This document shows, one piece after another, positions 22,501-33,493 of a stretch of DNA of 64,000 bases (positions within the stretch are counted from its first letter, which is position 1; each line of letters opens with the position of its first letter). Source of the DNA: Saccopteryx bilineata (lineage: Eukaryota > Chordata > Mammalia > Chiroptera > Emballonuridae); the NCBI RefSeq assembly GCF_036850765.1, contig NC_089495.1:196743847-196807846 (forward strand), written 5' to 3'. The notes beneath the pieces are model-generated. The model had not been told where the DNA came from, ran no database searches, and saw nothing but the letters and a program-made list of their open reading frames with translations. A program made the translations under genes and the position numbers.

Positions 22501-23975
22501 TTGGTCTAGAATGCAGAACACCAAAACATATCCTAGTTAAGCTTTTAAAATAAAGAATAACCTTCAAATAAAGAAATATGCAGTTCCCAGGCAGAAGAAT
22601 ATCCTCCACACAGAGAAGAAAAAAACACCAGGCTGGTCTCAGACTTCTGTTATAGCAACATTTGGTTTGGGCAGACAATGGAATAATGCCTAATGGATTT
22701 AATGGAAACAAATCATAGCCCGAGAACATCACCGTCTCAGAGGCAACGAGCAATTGTCCTCAAGAAAAAAATGTACCCAGAATAAATATAACTTCCATGA
22801 GATCTTGAGAAATATACTGAATCAGAACCCAGCTAATTAAGAGTGAGTAAAAATAAAAGGTTTATGAATGCAGAATTCATGGTACAAGGATTGATGATGA
22901 GTAGTGACTCCATATAAACAGAGAGCTAACAATAAGCCACTTGGGCAATCACAGTTATTAGATCAGGATGTGAAGGTTGTAAGCTGGGCAGCATCACAAC
23001 AGCCCACACCAACAATTAAAGCCGAGAAATTGGGAGATTGGGGTGGGGGGGCTGGGAGTGGGAGGCCACAGGGGGAGGTCTGAGAGGACTAACGCCATCT
23101 TTCACAGCATGGAGCCGTGGAAGAGTGTTTAAAATAAAAATAAATAGTTAAAAGGCAACATAATTACACCGAACTCATGTTTTCTTCACAATCTGTATTC
23201 GTAACCTCAAAGGGGTCTTTTTGGCAAATATCTCACGGCGAAGAAGCATGTGAGGGTCTAGATTTCCTACAGCTTTGTTTTAATTTCCTTCTGTTCAATC
23301 CGAGTAAAAATGAATATAACATCAAGTTTTTTTTTAAGTGGCGCAGAATATTTTATCCCACATTTGATAGTGTTTGTTTCTACCTATTTTCTGTCCATCC
23401 AACTCATCCATCATTCGTCCTTTTGTCCTTGTGTATATCAAGGTGTTTGCAATGATGTTTGCAGGATGTTAATTGACAGCTATTTCTAGGTAGTGAGACT
23501 TGGAATTTTTTTTTTAACTTGAATCTTTGTTGTTGTTGTTTTTTTATTTCTTGAATTCTTCCAAACGAAGAATATCATTTCCACAATAGCAATAAAGTGA
23601 TCTTTCTTTCAAAATAAAGAGGCCAAAAGCAAAATACGTATGTCAAGATGGTCACGACAGTGGTGAAGCCGGGACTTCACCGGAACTATGGGTGTTTGTG
23701 ATTTTATTCTTGGTGGGTTTCTTTGTTTTCTGATGCTTTCAATTCATTAAAATTTCAAAGGCATGAAAAAAAAAAAGATGCAACGGGGCTTGTCTTACGG
23801 CCCGTAGTTAGTCGGTCACAGAGCCACAAATCGAGCTCAGACACCGGGGCAGGGAATTCTGAGACAGGGTAGGCCACCTCGCATGTATAAAGCAGGAAGC
23901 AGCCTCGGAAAACCCACGGAGAGGAGCAATCGCTGTTGAATCTGATTTTGCCCTCGTGCTTGGCGGGCACTCTTT
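22501..23975. other. Intron, no gene seen
   Basis: AT-rich with some purine-rich parts; T runs near 23322 and 23508. No family recognised and no credible reading frame. Confidence 0.5.
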
Positions 23976-24031
23976 CAGTTTTTTTTTTTTTTAATTTTTT
24001 TTAAAAATTTTATTTATTCATTTTTAGAGAG

Positions 24032-24066
<35 letters not shown>

Positions 24067-24211
24067 CAGAGAGAGAGAGAGAGAAGGGGGGAGGAGCCGG
24101 AAGCATCAACTCCCATATGTGCCTTGACCAGGCAAGCCCAGGGTTTCGAACCGGCGACCTCAGCAATTCCAGGTCGATGCTTTATCCACTGCGCCACCAC
24201 AGGTCAGGCTG
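23976..24211 (-). mobile_element. Short SINE (family B)
   Basis: Minus strand: head gcctgacctgtggtggcgca, B-box-like ggttcgaaaccctgggcttg, cctggtcaaggcacatatgg, then a CT-rich stretch ((GA)n on + at 24030-24083) and A-rich tail. Confidence 0.92.
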
Positions 24212-24338
24212 TTTTGGTTTTTGAGTTTGTTACTACTCATGCGTCCAATGCCCAAGCTTTTATAAAAATTCTAAAGCCATGGGCGGTGAGAGCTGGAAGG
24301 AATCTGGAAATCCTCTCATCCCCCTGGCATATCGCACA

Positions 24339-24401
24339 GGTGAGGGGCTGTGGGCAGCAGGTGAGGGGCTGTGGGCAGCAGGTGAGGGGCTGTGGGCACC
24401 A
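24339..24401. repeat. Minisatellite, 21-bp unit, three copies
   Basis: The unit ggtgaggggctgtgggcagc plus one a is repeated three times; the last copy diverges after gggca. The two full junctions are identical, so the duplication is recent. Confidence 0.9.
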
Positions 24402-25319
24402 CATGCCGTTTCCAACCATCACAGGCTGTAGAACCAGAACACACTTCTGAGGCAAGCTAGTGCAGTCCGGGGCGGACGTGGGCTTTAATGCTTTGTGTTC
24501 GCTCCGTGTGAACAAAGTCAGTCTCCGAGTCCTGGTCAGTTCCAGCAGACCCCTTTGTGGCCACAGGGTGGGTGCTTGGCTCAGACTCAACAGACACGGC
24601 ATTCATGTGCCTGGAACTGTGTTAGTGAGAAGATCTCGGCGGCAGAGGGGCTGGGAGCCAGGAGTCTCTAGCAGCTAAGAACAGGTGTAAGGTGTTGGCC
24701 GTCGGCGGACAGAGGGTCTTCCTGTGTTTGTTGACCCCCCACTCTGGGGCCCTAGGAACCAGAACTAAGGGCACTAGTTTTCTTGTGATTCCTATACTCA
24801 GGGATATCTTGACGAGAACTTTCCTAGTTATCATTCCCCAGCCTTCCAATGGTTGTGCAAAGGTCTGAGTCACAGGGGAACTGTAGCAGAAGATCCAGGT
24901 CAGTGCCAACCTGAAATGAGGCAGACATCCCTCTACAGGGGGGGACAGGACTTCCTGAAGCACTCAGAGTCCTCTGGTTTTCCACCCACCCTTCCTTCTT
25001 ACATCTTGCCGGAGGCCGAAACTCAGGAATACAACCAGGCAAAAATTAGCAGGAAATCGCGGCGGCACTTTGCATCTTGGGAGGTGTAGTTTTCTCGAGT
25101 AGGATGCTATATAGGTGGGCAGGGAGGAAAGTTTCTGTGGATGATAGTTTTTTTTTTTTTTTTTTTTTTAATGTACACCATCTGTTCATTGTGTCAAGAG
25201 AACCAGACCGTAAGTATAGTAGGAGACCATCCAACCACCATCCTTCTGAATCTAATCATAGTTAATAAGACTAGCTAACATTTATTGAGAGCCTTGTGTT
25301 GGCTGCTACCCTTCTAAGT
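24402..25319. other. Unique intron, T run at 25150-25169
   Basis: Mixed-composition DNA. The T run is followed by aatgtacaccatctgttcat, which I do not assign to a family. No gene. Confidence 0.5.
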
Positions 25320-25536
25320 CAGGGGTCTGCAAGCTACAGCCCACGGGCTGCCTCTGCTTCCTGTTTCTGTCAAGTTTTGGTGGGACACAGCCTCATTCCT
25401 TTGTCTATCTATCATCTTCCATGGCTGGTGCCATGCTCCAACAGTAGAGGCGAATAATTGTGACAAAGACCGTACGACCTACAGAGCCTAACATCAATTC
25501 AATGACCCTTGATGGGGAAAAGTTGGTTAGCCTCTG
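25320..25536. mobile_element. hAT-Charlie-type element (MER-like)
   Basis: Left end caggggtctgcaagctacagc and right end agttggttagcctctg fit a Charlie-like terminal repeat. Inside, agttttggtgggacacagcc and cgaataattgtgacaaagacc match an old eutherian hAT MITE family. The 8-bp flanks ttctaagt and tcctgagg are only loosely alike. Confidence 0.7.
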
Positions 25537-25544
25537 TCCTGAGG

Positions 25545-25745
25545 CAGGGCATAGTTTAACTCAGTCCATCCTCATGATGATCCTCTGAGGCTGGTATTTT
25601 TTATTATTCCCATTTTGCCGATTGGGAAACAAAGACATTGGAGAGTCTTAAGTAGTTTGCCCGACGATGCCCAGTAGGAAATGGCAGGGCTGGGGTTTGA
25701 CTTGGGGCCGCCTGAGTCCAGAGCCCGAGTCTTCACCGCTGTGCG
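25545..25745 (+). repeat. MIR SINE
   Basis: Core wording ccattttgccgattgggaaac, the agtagtttgcccgacgatgc step and atggcagggctggggtttga fit a MIR, moderately diverged. Confidence 0.75.
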
Positions 25746-26224
25746 AGGCTCTCGAGTACAAACCCACAGGATAAAAGAACCTCCTGTCTATTCAGAATCA
25801 GGGTGTGAGATGCGCCTGTCTATCTGCTTCCCACGTGTGTATCCAAGAAGAGCATCTGACAGATGAGGCACCAGACTGCTCTCCTTGCCCTGTTAGCAAA
25901 GCGAGAAGCACGGGACTACGGTAGTAAGAAGGGAAGAGGTTGAGACCCCAGAAACTGAGTTGCGATCTCGTGATCTATCCTGTAAAAACGATGCGGTATC
26001 AGAAAGGCATGGGCTCGGAAAACATACTATGCATAGAATCTTCCTGGGGAAATAATCACTGGAAAGGTGCTTCAGAGCATCCAAAGATGAGCTGAAAATC
26101 AAGAACTCAAAATGAGGACATCATGGGATAAAAAGGCTTGTGACCATCCCGGGTGGGGTCATCGACAGAAGCCTTATTCAACTTGTTCCAAAGCCCTCGC
26201 GAAGAATTTTCATCTCGGCGAACT
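25746..26224. other. Unique intron, no gene seen
   Basis: No repeat or coding pattern recognised. Confidence 0.5.
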
Positions 26225-26330
26225 GTCTGTGATTAAGTGCCATGACTGTTTTGTTCCCAGCTATATCCCCCAGGTCTCCAACAGTGCCTGGCACATAACA
26301 GGTCCTCATTGTACATTTGCTACCTAACAC
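26225..26330 (+). repeat. L2 3'-end fragment
   Basis: The sequence caacagtgcctggcacataac and aggtcctcattg, with gttcccagctatatccccc upstream, is an L2 3' end. Confidence 0.65.
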
Positions 26331-26764
26331 ACTGGCGACATCGGTGAACCAGCCGCCCCACGGAAGGATGCTCATGTCTTTCCCAGGGGCACCTGGTGTA
26401 GCTTCAGAGCAAACAAGTCTCCTATAAATTGTAACCCCTCGCTAAGCCTCTCCTTCAAGAGAAGTCACTGCATTCAGGAGCCCCAGTAAATGCCACAACT
26501 TCGCACCAATACATGCCAAGAGGTGTGCCGTAAGGAAACACCTCACATATTTGTGCGGTTGTCTTTCTATGGTGGGTGTTTTCCCTTACTCCCTTCTCCT
26601 CTCCTGTGAGTCCCCAAGTATCACTTTATAATGAAAACCAGTGAATAGGACACCACACCTCCACATTTCATGTTTAGTTTATCTTTCCAGAAATCCTCCT
26701 GGACAACTAACTGCCTTAGACACCTGTTCCGGGTGGTGAGCACGGTCGGGCTCTAGGAAGCTTG
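26331..26764. other. Unique intron, no gene seen
   Basis: No repeat or coding pattern recognised. Confidence 0.5.
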
Positions 26765-27190
26765 TTACGGGATGAATTGTATGTGCCCCTCACATTCACC
26801 TGTTGACATCCTAACCCCTGGTACCTTAGAATGTGACCTTATCTGGAAATAGGGCCATTGCAGATGAGATGGATGAGTCACACTGTAGTAGGTGGGCCCC
26901 TACTCTGACACAGCTGGGTGTCTTTATAAAAAGGGGAAAGTTAAGAGACAGACATACATGCAGGGAGAACGCCACGTGAATTTAAAAGCAGAGACGGGGC
27001 AGTGACTATCAAGACGAAGAACGCCAGAGGTTGCCTGCCGGCAGCTCGGCGGAAACTGGAGGAGTAGAATGGGGCAGATGGGGTCCCTCGCAGCCCGCAG
27101 AAGGAACCGGCCCCCCTGACACCCCGAGTTCAGACTCCGTCTTTCAGGATTGTGAGACAGTTTACTTCTGATGCCTGAGACCACTTGACA
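26765..27190 (+). mobile_element. MaLR (MLT1-like) solitary LTR
   Basis: Sense LTR. Diagnostic pieces: gggatgaattgtatgtgccc, tagaatgtgaccttatctgg, aaatagggccattgcagatg, and the later tgacaccccgagttcagact and tgtgagacag. Same family as 948-1435. Confidence 0.78.
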
Positions 27191-28054
27191 GCTGTCAGCC
27201 TGTAGCTCGCTTCCCGCCATGGTTCACCTTGTTCTTCTCAGTCCGTCCTCCCACCCACCTGCCTCCAGGTCCGCCGTACCACCGGGTGGAGCTGACCGGG
27301 TCATTCTCTTTGATGGCGCGGGGTATCGAGTCCACGGCTGGATGGGGCGTGGGCAGCCGGCGTGGGGGGGGGCATTTGCATTGTGGTCAAGGACTCCAAA
27401 GTCCAGAGTGGACTGTGGTAGTAGGGTGGGACAGGGTAAGGAGACGGGGTGGGTGTTGAGAAAATGTAAGAAACAGGAATCCGGTCTGCAGCGGACAGGG
27501 CTCGGAGCAGGGGAGAAGCGAAGGACACGAGGAGTAAGCTGACGGGGATGAGGGCCAGGGGGGAGGTCCGGGAGTTCAGGGACTTGATTTCAGGAGGCCC
27601 CTGAACAGCCAGGGGACATCCTGGTGGCTTCGAGGACTCATGTGGGCTGGGAGACTCTGTGTCTGTTTCTTTCTTTCTTTCTTTCTTTTTTTAATACATG
27701 TAGGCAGCCAAAGGAAGTGATCTTCTCCTTGTGTCTGTTTCTGTGAGTCAACATTTCTCTCTAAGCATCCTCCTCTCCCTGCCTTGGACATGCAGAGGCA
27801 GCTGTGGTCACCTCTCATGACAGTGAATGCCCCTCCCAGGCTAGCCAACAACGGTTGCTGCTCGGAGGCCTTCCTGGAAGAGGGAGTGGGAAGGCAGTTT
27901 CATATGAGGTGGTGGTATAGGGCAGTGGTCATTGCTGTGACCCCAGGGGACATGCTTCTTCTTACAAAGAACGTGGGGAACATCCAGTGGACGGGAGTTG
28001 GCTTAAGTCCCCTGGGTAATCATGGTCCACCCAGATTGTGGGAACCTGTCTGCA
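27191..28054. other. Unique GC-rich intron with a TTTC microsatellite
   Basis: (TTTC)n at 27668-27690. The overlapping open frames at 27219-27542 lie in GC-rich DNA and do not resemble known proteins. Confidence 0.5.
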
Positions 28055-28232
28055 AGGAAAGGGGTCCTCAAACTTGAGCGTGCACCAGCGCCACCTGGAG
28101 GGCTTGTGGGAGCACAGTAGGTGGCTGGGTCCCCCTAAGCCCCTCAGAGTTTCTGATTCAGTAGAATTTGGTTTTCTAGGAAATTCCCAGCTAGTGCTGA
28201 TGTACCTGGTTTGGGGACCATAGTGGGAGGCC
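28055..28232 (-). repeat. MER5A-type hAT MITE
   Basis: Contains ggtcctcaaacttgagcgtgc, cacctggagggcttgtgg, cagagtttctgattcagtag and ggtttggggaccatagtgg: a reverse MER5A. Confidence 0.8.
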
Positions 28233-28439
28233 CACTGGCAAAGAGCGGTGCTCTTTGGCATAAACTGGGGAGAGCCATGGCTTTCCGGTGCCTCCGGAGG
28301 TCATTGCAAGTAGAAAATGACCCTGGGCCCCACCTTATCCTGCTGGTTTTCAGGACCACCTATCTCACTCACTGCTGTAGTCAGAGACCCCCGAGAGGCC
28401 TCAGGGTGCTGCCGCCACCGGTGCTGAACCACGACAGCT

Positions 28440-28665
28440 GACATTCACACGGTGCTCACTGTGTGTCACGCTCTCTTCTGAGCTTTTAACAGACACAATC
28501 ACATTTGTTCTCCTAAAGAACCTATGAGGCGGGTGGGTACTATTACTGTCATCATTCTCATTTAGCAGATGAAGAAACTGTGGCTCAGAGAGGTTAAGTA
28601 ACTTACCTAAGGCCACACAGCTGGTAGTTGGCAGAGCTGGGATTCGATCTGGCAACCTGAATCAG
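28440..28665 (+). repeat. MIR SINE, nearly complete
   Basis: It runs from acggtgctcactgtgtgtca through ttagcagatgaagaaactg to ccacacagctggtagttggc and gggattcgatctggcaacc. One of the best-preserved MIRs in the window. Confidence 0.85.
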
Positions 28666-29213
28666 AGTCTGTTCTTCTCTCACATTATTCCATGGATCCT
28701 GCAGGAGAAAGGAGGCAAGAAATGACCCTAGCGACGTTGGCCAAGTGATCTGGCCTCCTTTTGCCTTCCTTCTCACCTCAGCAAAGGAAATAGCTTTTCT
28801 CCTCTTAGATGAGAGAAATGCCTTGGTATTTTAAAAAAATGCTGTCAGGTTTAATTAAATAACAGCTGTCAAATTCTTGTAGCTCCTTAGAGGATGGTAA
28901 AGAGGAGGAATAATTATTGTGCTATTTTCTATGCAGACCCTAGTACATTTGGGGGAGTCAATAAGCATCTAATGACATTCCTGGTAATTGGCAATGATTG
29001 AAGGGGGACTGCTCACATCCGAGGAGAGGCCTCGCTGAGAACCTTCGCGTTCGCCGGGCAGTGGCCAGAGCTCCACCGGTGTGGCCCGAGGTGGGAGGGA
29101 GCCTCCTTCAATGGGTTAGTCAGCATCGTTGCTGGCCCTGGACAGAGAGAGGGGACAGCATGGCCTGTCTGTCGGCCCACGTGTATCAGGGTTGGCAGTT
29201 AGAGGCCAGCTAG
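28666..29213. other. Unique intron; AT-rich block at 28800-28995 with homeodomain-like motifs
   Basis: 28830-28990 carries ttaattaaat, aataattatt, ctaatga and gtaattggcaat close together. This is the texture of conserved non-coding sequence, but no alignment was run. No gene. Confidence 0.4.
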
Positions 29214-29385
29214 CCCAGTGGTTCTCAAGGGGTGGCCCGTGGGTCAGCTGCATCAGCCTCATGGAAACTTGTTGGAAGTGCACATCCGTTAGGCTGCATC
29301 TCAAACCTCCTGGGATCCAGCAATCTTCCCACGAAGCTTTCCAAGTTATTCCGATGCATGCTATAATTTGGGAGCTACTGTGTTA
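29214..29385 (+). repeat. MER5-type hAT MITE
   Basis: Starts ccagtggttctcaaggggtgg; contains agctgcatcagcctcatgg, aacttgttggaagtgcacat and gggatccagcaatct. Clear MER5 wording. Confidence 0.8.
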
Positions 29386-29394
29386 GACAGAACT

Positions 29395-29535
29395 AGCACA
29401 GACTTCGGAGACAGATACTTAACTTTGAATCTGCCATCTGGCTGTGTGACTGCGGGCAAGTTGCTGTGCCTCTCTGAGTATCAGGTTTCTCATCTATAAG
29501 AAAATGAGGGTGGGAGGTTAGAAGAGTGGCCTGTG
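29395..29535 (+). repeat. MIR SINE fragment
   Basis: Includes ggctgtgtgactgcgggcaag, ttgctgtgcctctctgag and tcaggtttctcatctataag. Confidence 0.8.
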
Positions 29536-31164
29536 AGGTATTTGCTTCAGTCCCTCCCTGTTTTAGAGCCCGTTTCTCCTCTTGGCTTTGAGACAAGCTG
29601 TTTTATCGGCTGGGAACATTCCCTCTGCTGCCTCTTTACCCATCTGACCCCGGAATAACCCCGAATAACCTCAGTGTGGAGTTTATTCCAGCAAGTTGTC
29701 TTTTTCGTTCTCTTTATACTTCCTTCTCCAAATCCAGTCCACGTACCCGGCCAATCACAGAACTTCCCACGTCCCCAGGACTGCCTGTCACTTGTCTGCA
29801 CCCTGCACAAGGCAAAGCTGTCCTGCCGACTGCTGTTTGTCTAGAGCGTCGGACGCACAGTAGGTGTGCAAGTGGTACTCAAGGTTAGAGCCGACTTGAT
29901 TCAATTTGTAAGATGCTTGGTTCCGGTGAGTTTTTGTGAACACACCGGCGGAGGGCGCTTAGCCTTCGTGCATGGCACCTCACGGGATGACTGAGGCGTG
30001 GAGGTGCGGGCTGCCTCCTGCCTCAGGAACGCAGTGGCTGGGAGAACACGTGGAGAAAGTCAGTCCCAGCGGCTGAGGGATGGAGAGGAGGGGGCTGTGG
30101 AATTAGAGTACGGACAAGCTTTAGCACATTTCCATGGCGCAGAGGGGCGCATCTGGTAGGTCGTGTTATACCCTCACCTCGACAAGCACAGTAGGGTCTT
30201 CTGGTGAAGAAGGAAATAACGCGATGGTAGGAAGGCTCTCCTGGTATCACCAGGGCAGGCATTTTGCAAAGTCAGAGTAGCTCTTCTCATATATATATAT
30301 ATATATATAATTTATTATAGACGGGGCTTAGGGATCTTTTTGAGTAGTGGATGGGCGCTCTCTCCAGGGTAAAAGCACAGCGACACGCGTGTCTCTCCCA
30401 CTGCTGACCTCGTCACTCAGTGGGTACGTGGTCAGGTTGCTTGTCAGAGTCAGACCCCCATTGTTATGGGGCAGATAAAGGTGTCAGGTGAGGGGAAGGT
30501 AGATTTTCATACTCTCTGTCTCTCCAAGCCCTGGTATTTTACAGCTTGGGAAATAATAGCAGTGACCCAATTTAGTAATGCGAAGGCAAGCCAGCGCCGA
30601 TTTTAACAGGCTCAGTCATCTCTTTGTTTTGCTTTTCTCCCGTCCCCCCCCCCTCACCCCACACCCATTTCCAATTGTGTCTCTTCCCATTGCAAATATA
30701 CGCGGTAATAATCCAGTATTTTCCACGGAGGCAAGGCAAACATGCTATATATAAGACACAGTTGAACATTCTGCGAGTGTAATTGGAGCATAAATGTAAC
30801 TAATCAAAATATTATCATGCCAGCAGATGTGTGAAGAGTTTGGAGATTTAAAAAATAATTATATATATATATATATATTTTAGTTCCGTGTCATTTCAAT
30901 TTAGAGATTTAGAGCTGCCGCAGCAAAGGGCTCAGCCCCGTGCATGTCAAGAACAATTTGTGGTCTGAAAATGTTCCTGACAGACCTGTTGTTCTCTGAC
31001 GCTTCAGATGGCAGCAGCTTGACAGCCGATTTCATTTTTGCTCTTTCCTTCCACTCTTTGCCCCTCTTCCTACCTGGCCCTGTTCCCCAGGGCAGTGTCA
31101 GCTGACCCCAGGGAAGGTGCCGTCACTCCTTGCCACCAGGTGCAGCACGCCCACTTGTGACGTG
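29536..31164. other. Unique intron with (TA)n microsatellites
   Basis: (TA)n at 30286-30310 and 30862-30880. The interval 30530-31040 looks repeat-free and relatively AT-rich. No gene. Confidence 0.45.
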
Positions 31165-31370
31165 GCTCCCAAGAGCCTAAGGATGAGGAGGACGTCCTGG
31201 GTTGGAATGCTGGCTCCGCCACTAGCTGTGTAGCCTCTCTGCACCTCAGCGTGTAGGAGAAGGAAGGTCATCGCGACAACCTCGTAGGTGTGATGTTAGA
31301 ATTGAATGAGTATTAGTCAAATGTGAGAGTATGCATTTGCTGTTATCGATGAGCAAGTGTGACTAGTGCA
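31165..31370 (+). repeat. MIR SINE
   Basis: Pieces such as cctgggttggaatgctggct, ccgccactagctgtgtagcc and tctctgcacctcag fit a MIR. Confidence 0.7.
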
Positions 31371-31565
31371 GGAAAGGAGTTCTGTGGGAACACAAAACAT
31401 GATGGTGTTTCTCCAGGAACGAGACCTGAGAGAACGGTCATCCCCCCCACCCCCCACCCCGTCTCCAGAAGGAGTCTAGGTAGAAAATCCATGCGGTCCT
31501 GGCATCTAACCCACCACTAACTAGTCAAACTGTTGGGAATGTCAGAAACTACCTGCACTGCAATT

Positions 31566-31685
31566 TTTTTTTATAAATAAATTTTTATTTTAATGGGGTG
31601 ACATCAATAAATCAGGGTACATATATTCAAAGAAAACATTTCCAGGTTATCTTGTCATTTAGTTCTGTTGCATACCCATCACTCA
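31566..31685 (-). mobile_element. Short 5'-truncated LINE-1 with target duplication
   Basis: About 120 bp of the young L1 3' end on the minus strand (aatggggtgacatcaataaa, then gttgcatacccatcact), flanked by acctgcactgcaattt at 31551-31566 and 31686-31701. Bears the T run of the A tail at 31565-31572. Confidence 0.93.
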
Positions 31686-31702
31686 ACCTGCACTGCAATT
31701 TT

Positions 31703-32115
31703 ATTATTATTATTTTTATTTTTAGTGAGAGAGGGGGACAGAGAAGGGGACAGATGAGGACAGACTGGAAGGGAGAGAGATGAGAAGTATCAATTTATAG
31801 TTGCAGCTCCTTAGTTGTTGTTCATTGATTGCTTTCTCCTATGTGCCTTGATTGGGGGGACTTCAGCCGAGCCAGTGACCCCTTGCTCAAGCCAGAGACC
31901 TTGGGCTCAAGCCAGCAACTCTGGGTTTCAAGCCAGCGACGATGGGGTCATGTCTGTGATCCCACGCTCAAGCCAGTGACCCCACGCTCAAGCTGGTGAC
32001 CCCGTGCTTAAGCCAGATGAGCCCGCGCTCAAGCCAGTGACCTCAGGGTTTCAAACCTGGGTCCCCTGCATCTCAGGCTGACGCTCTATCCACTGTGCCA
32101 CCGCCCGGTCAGGCC
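31703..32115 (-). mobile_element. tRNA-derived SINE (family C) with an internal tandem array
   Basis: Minus strand: head gcctgaccgggcggtggcac, agtggatagagcgtcagcctg, then a run of about eight loose repeats of the unit gagcttgagcacggggtcac (+ strand 31860-32045), then caaggcacataggagaaagc and an A-rich tail with taataataat. The left flank cactgcaatttta and right flank cacagcaatttta indicate it used the same target as the L1 beside it. Confidence 0.85.
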
Positions 32116-32130
32116 CACACAGCAATTTTA

Positions 32131-32965
32131 CAGGGGAAGAAAATGAGAGAGAATTCCTCGCTCTCGGAGGCACCATGTGACCAACAGCAGATGCACGGGA
32201 GTGGGTCGGAGTCTGAAGGAACCGTGGCGTGACCTACCCTTCAGGCCAGCCTTGGCCTTGCCAACACCGTTGGGGTGTTTCCCACCTCAGAGAGCAGAGC
32301 CAACAAGGCCACACGTTCACCGTTGACGTAGCCGAGTTCTCATTCTGTTGTGTGTTGGGTTCCGTAGTAGTTTTTCCTTCAATAACGTGTATGTGTCCTC
32401 CTGGGACGGTGAGATATTACAGACGCCGGGGGAGGTGAGTTATGAAGTTCTGACTGGAAGGGCCCGGCTCCCACTGGGCCCCACAATATTTACCTGGGTC
32501 TGCTTTCATCACAAGATTATTGGAAGGTCCAAAGGGCGACGGCCGTGTGAGAACTGTTGATTTTGATTTTGTGTGAGGAGTGACGGGCTGAGCAGTAGTG
32601 AAGGGTGGTCCCCGGAAGAGAGTTTATTCTGTGTTGTCACTGTCACCTTCCTCCTCTCTGCTCTTTCCTCCCGTTTCGTGTCCCTTCCTGACCTGTGTGT
32701 TATCTCTTCGGCCTCACCACGTCCCTTTCCCTGTCTCCCTGCCTCTCCTGCTTCCCTCCTCTCTCCGTTTGGCCCTTCTCTCCTCATCTTCCTTTATGCT
32801 TACTCTTTCTTTCCCGCCTTTCCTGACTTATTTTTCTTCTCCCTACCTTCTCTCTCTCTCTCTGTCTCTCTCTCTCGCTCTCTCTCTTCCCTTCTCTTTG
32901 CACCTTCTCTTCAGGGGTGGGGGAGAGCGCAGTGCTCAGGTACCTGACCCTTAGGGGGAAGTGCC
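32131..32965. other. Unique intron with a long polypyrimidine tract
   Basis: Roughly 32640-32920 is mostly C and T, ending in a (TC)n run at 32852-32888. The frames read from it (Ser/Leu/Phe-rich) are low-complexity artefacts. No gene. Confidence 0.6.
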
Positions 32966-33485
32966 CAGTGATGGGATTCAGCCGGTTGGCACCGGTTCGG
33001 CAGAACCGATACCTAATTTTTTGTTGAGTTAGGGGAACTGGTTGTTGAAGTGGCACTTGTCATCAGGGTTCTTTCTAAGGTGGGCGCCTGGGCAGCCGCC
33101 CAGTGTGGAAACCACACATTTATATTCCTAACTCTTTTTTAACGTTCGTCTGCGCAACAGCGTATTCTAAGCGCCCGTAGAAATGTTCATTCCGTCCCTA
33201 GGTGAAAAAAAATTGCAAGTGAGGACCCCAATCAAGAAGCAATATGGAAATATCTTAAATAACAGTTTTATTGTTTTTGTCAGGTATTATTTAATGTTTT
33301 CTCATTAATATTTTGAAACTCATAATCTAGTTTTGTTTACCTCTTTTATTGTTCTTATTTAAGTATTAAATGCATAAAATAATGAACTACCTTTTGGTAT
33401 GGTTTTTTTTTTTTTTTTTTTTTTACACTTATAATGGTCACTAGGGCAGAGAACCAGTTGTTAAATTATTTGAATCCCACCCCTG
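32966..33485. mobile_element. hAT transposon, non-autonomous
   Basis: Left end cagtgatgggattcagccgg, right end gaatcccacccctg, imperfectly inverted; 8-bp flanks gaagtgcc (32958-32965) and gaagagcc (33486-33493) differ at one base. The inner part 33060-33215 is unlike the termini and may be a nested or captured segment. Confidence 0.75.
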
Positions 33486-33493
33486 GAAGAGCC

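Noticed and set aside
24339..24401. Direct repeats that could suggest a CRISPR array
   Set aside because: The units are contiguous with no spacers; this is a minisatellite in a mammalian intron.
32573..32954. Open frames of 118-124 codons, Ser/Leu/Phe-rich
   Set aside because: They come from the polypyrimidine tract; there is no start context or similarity to support a gene.
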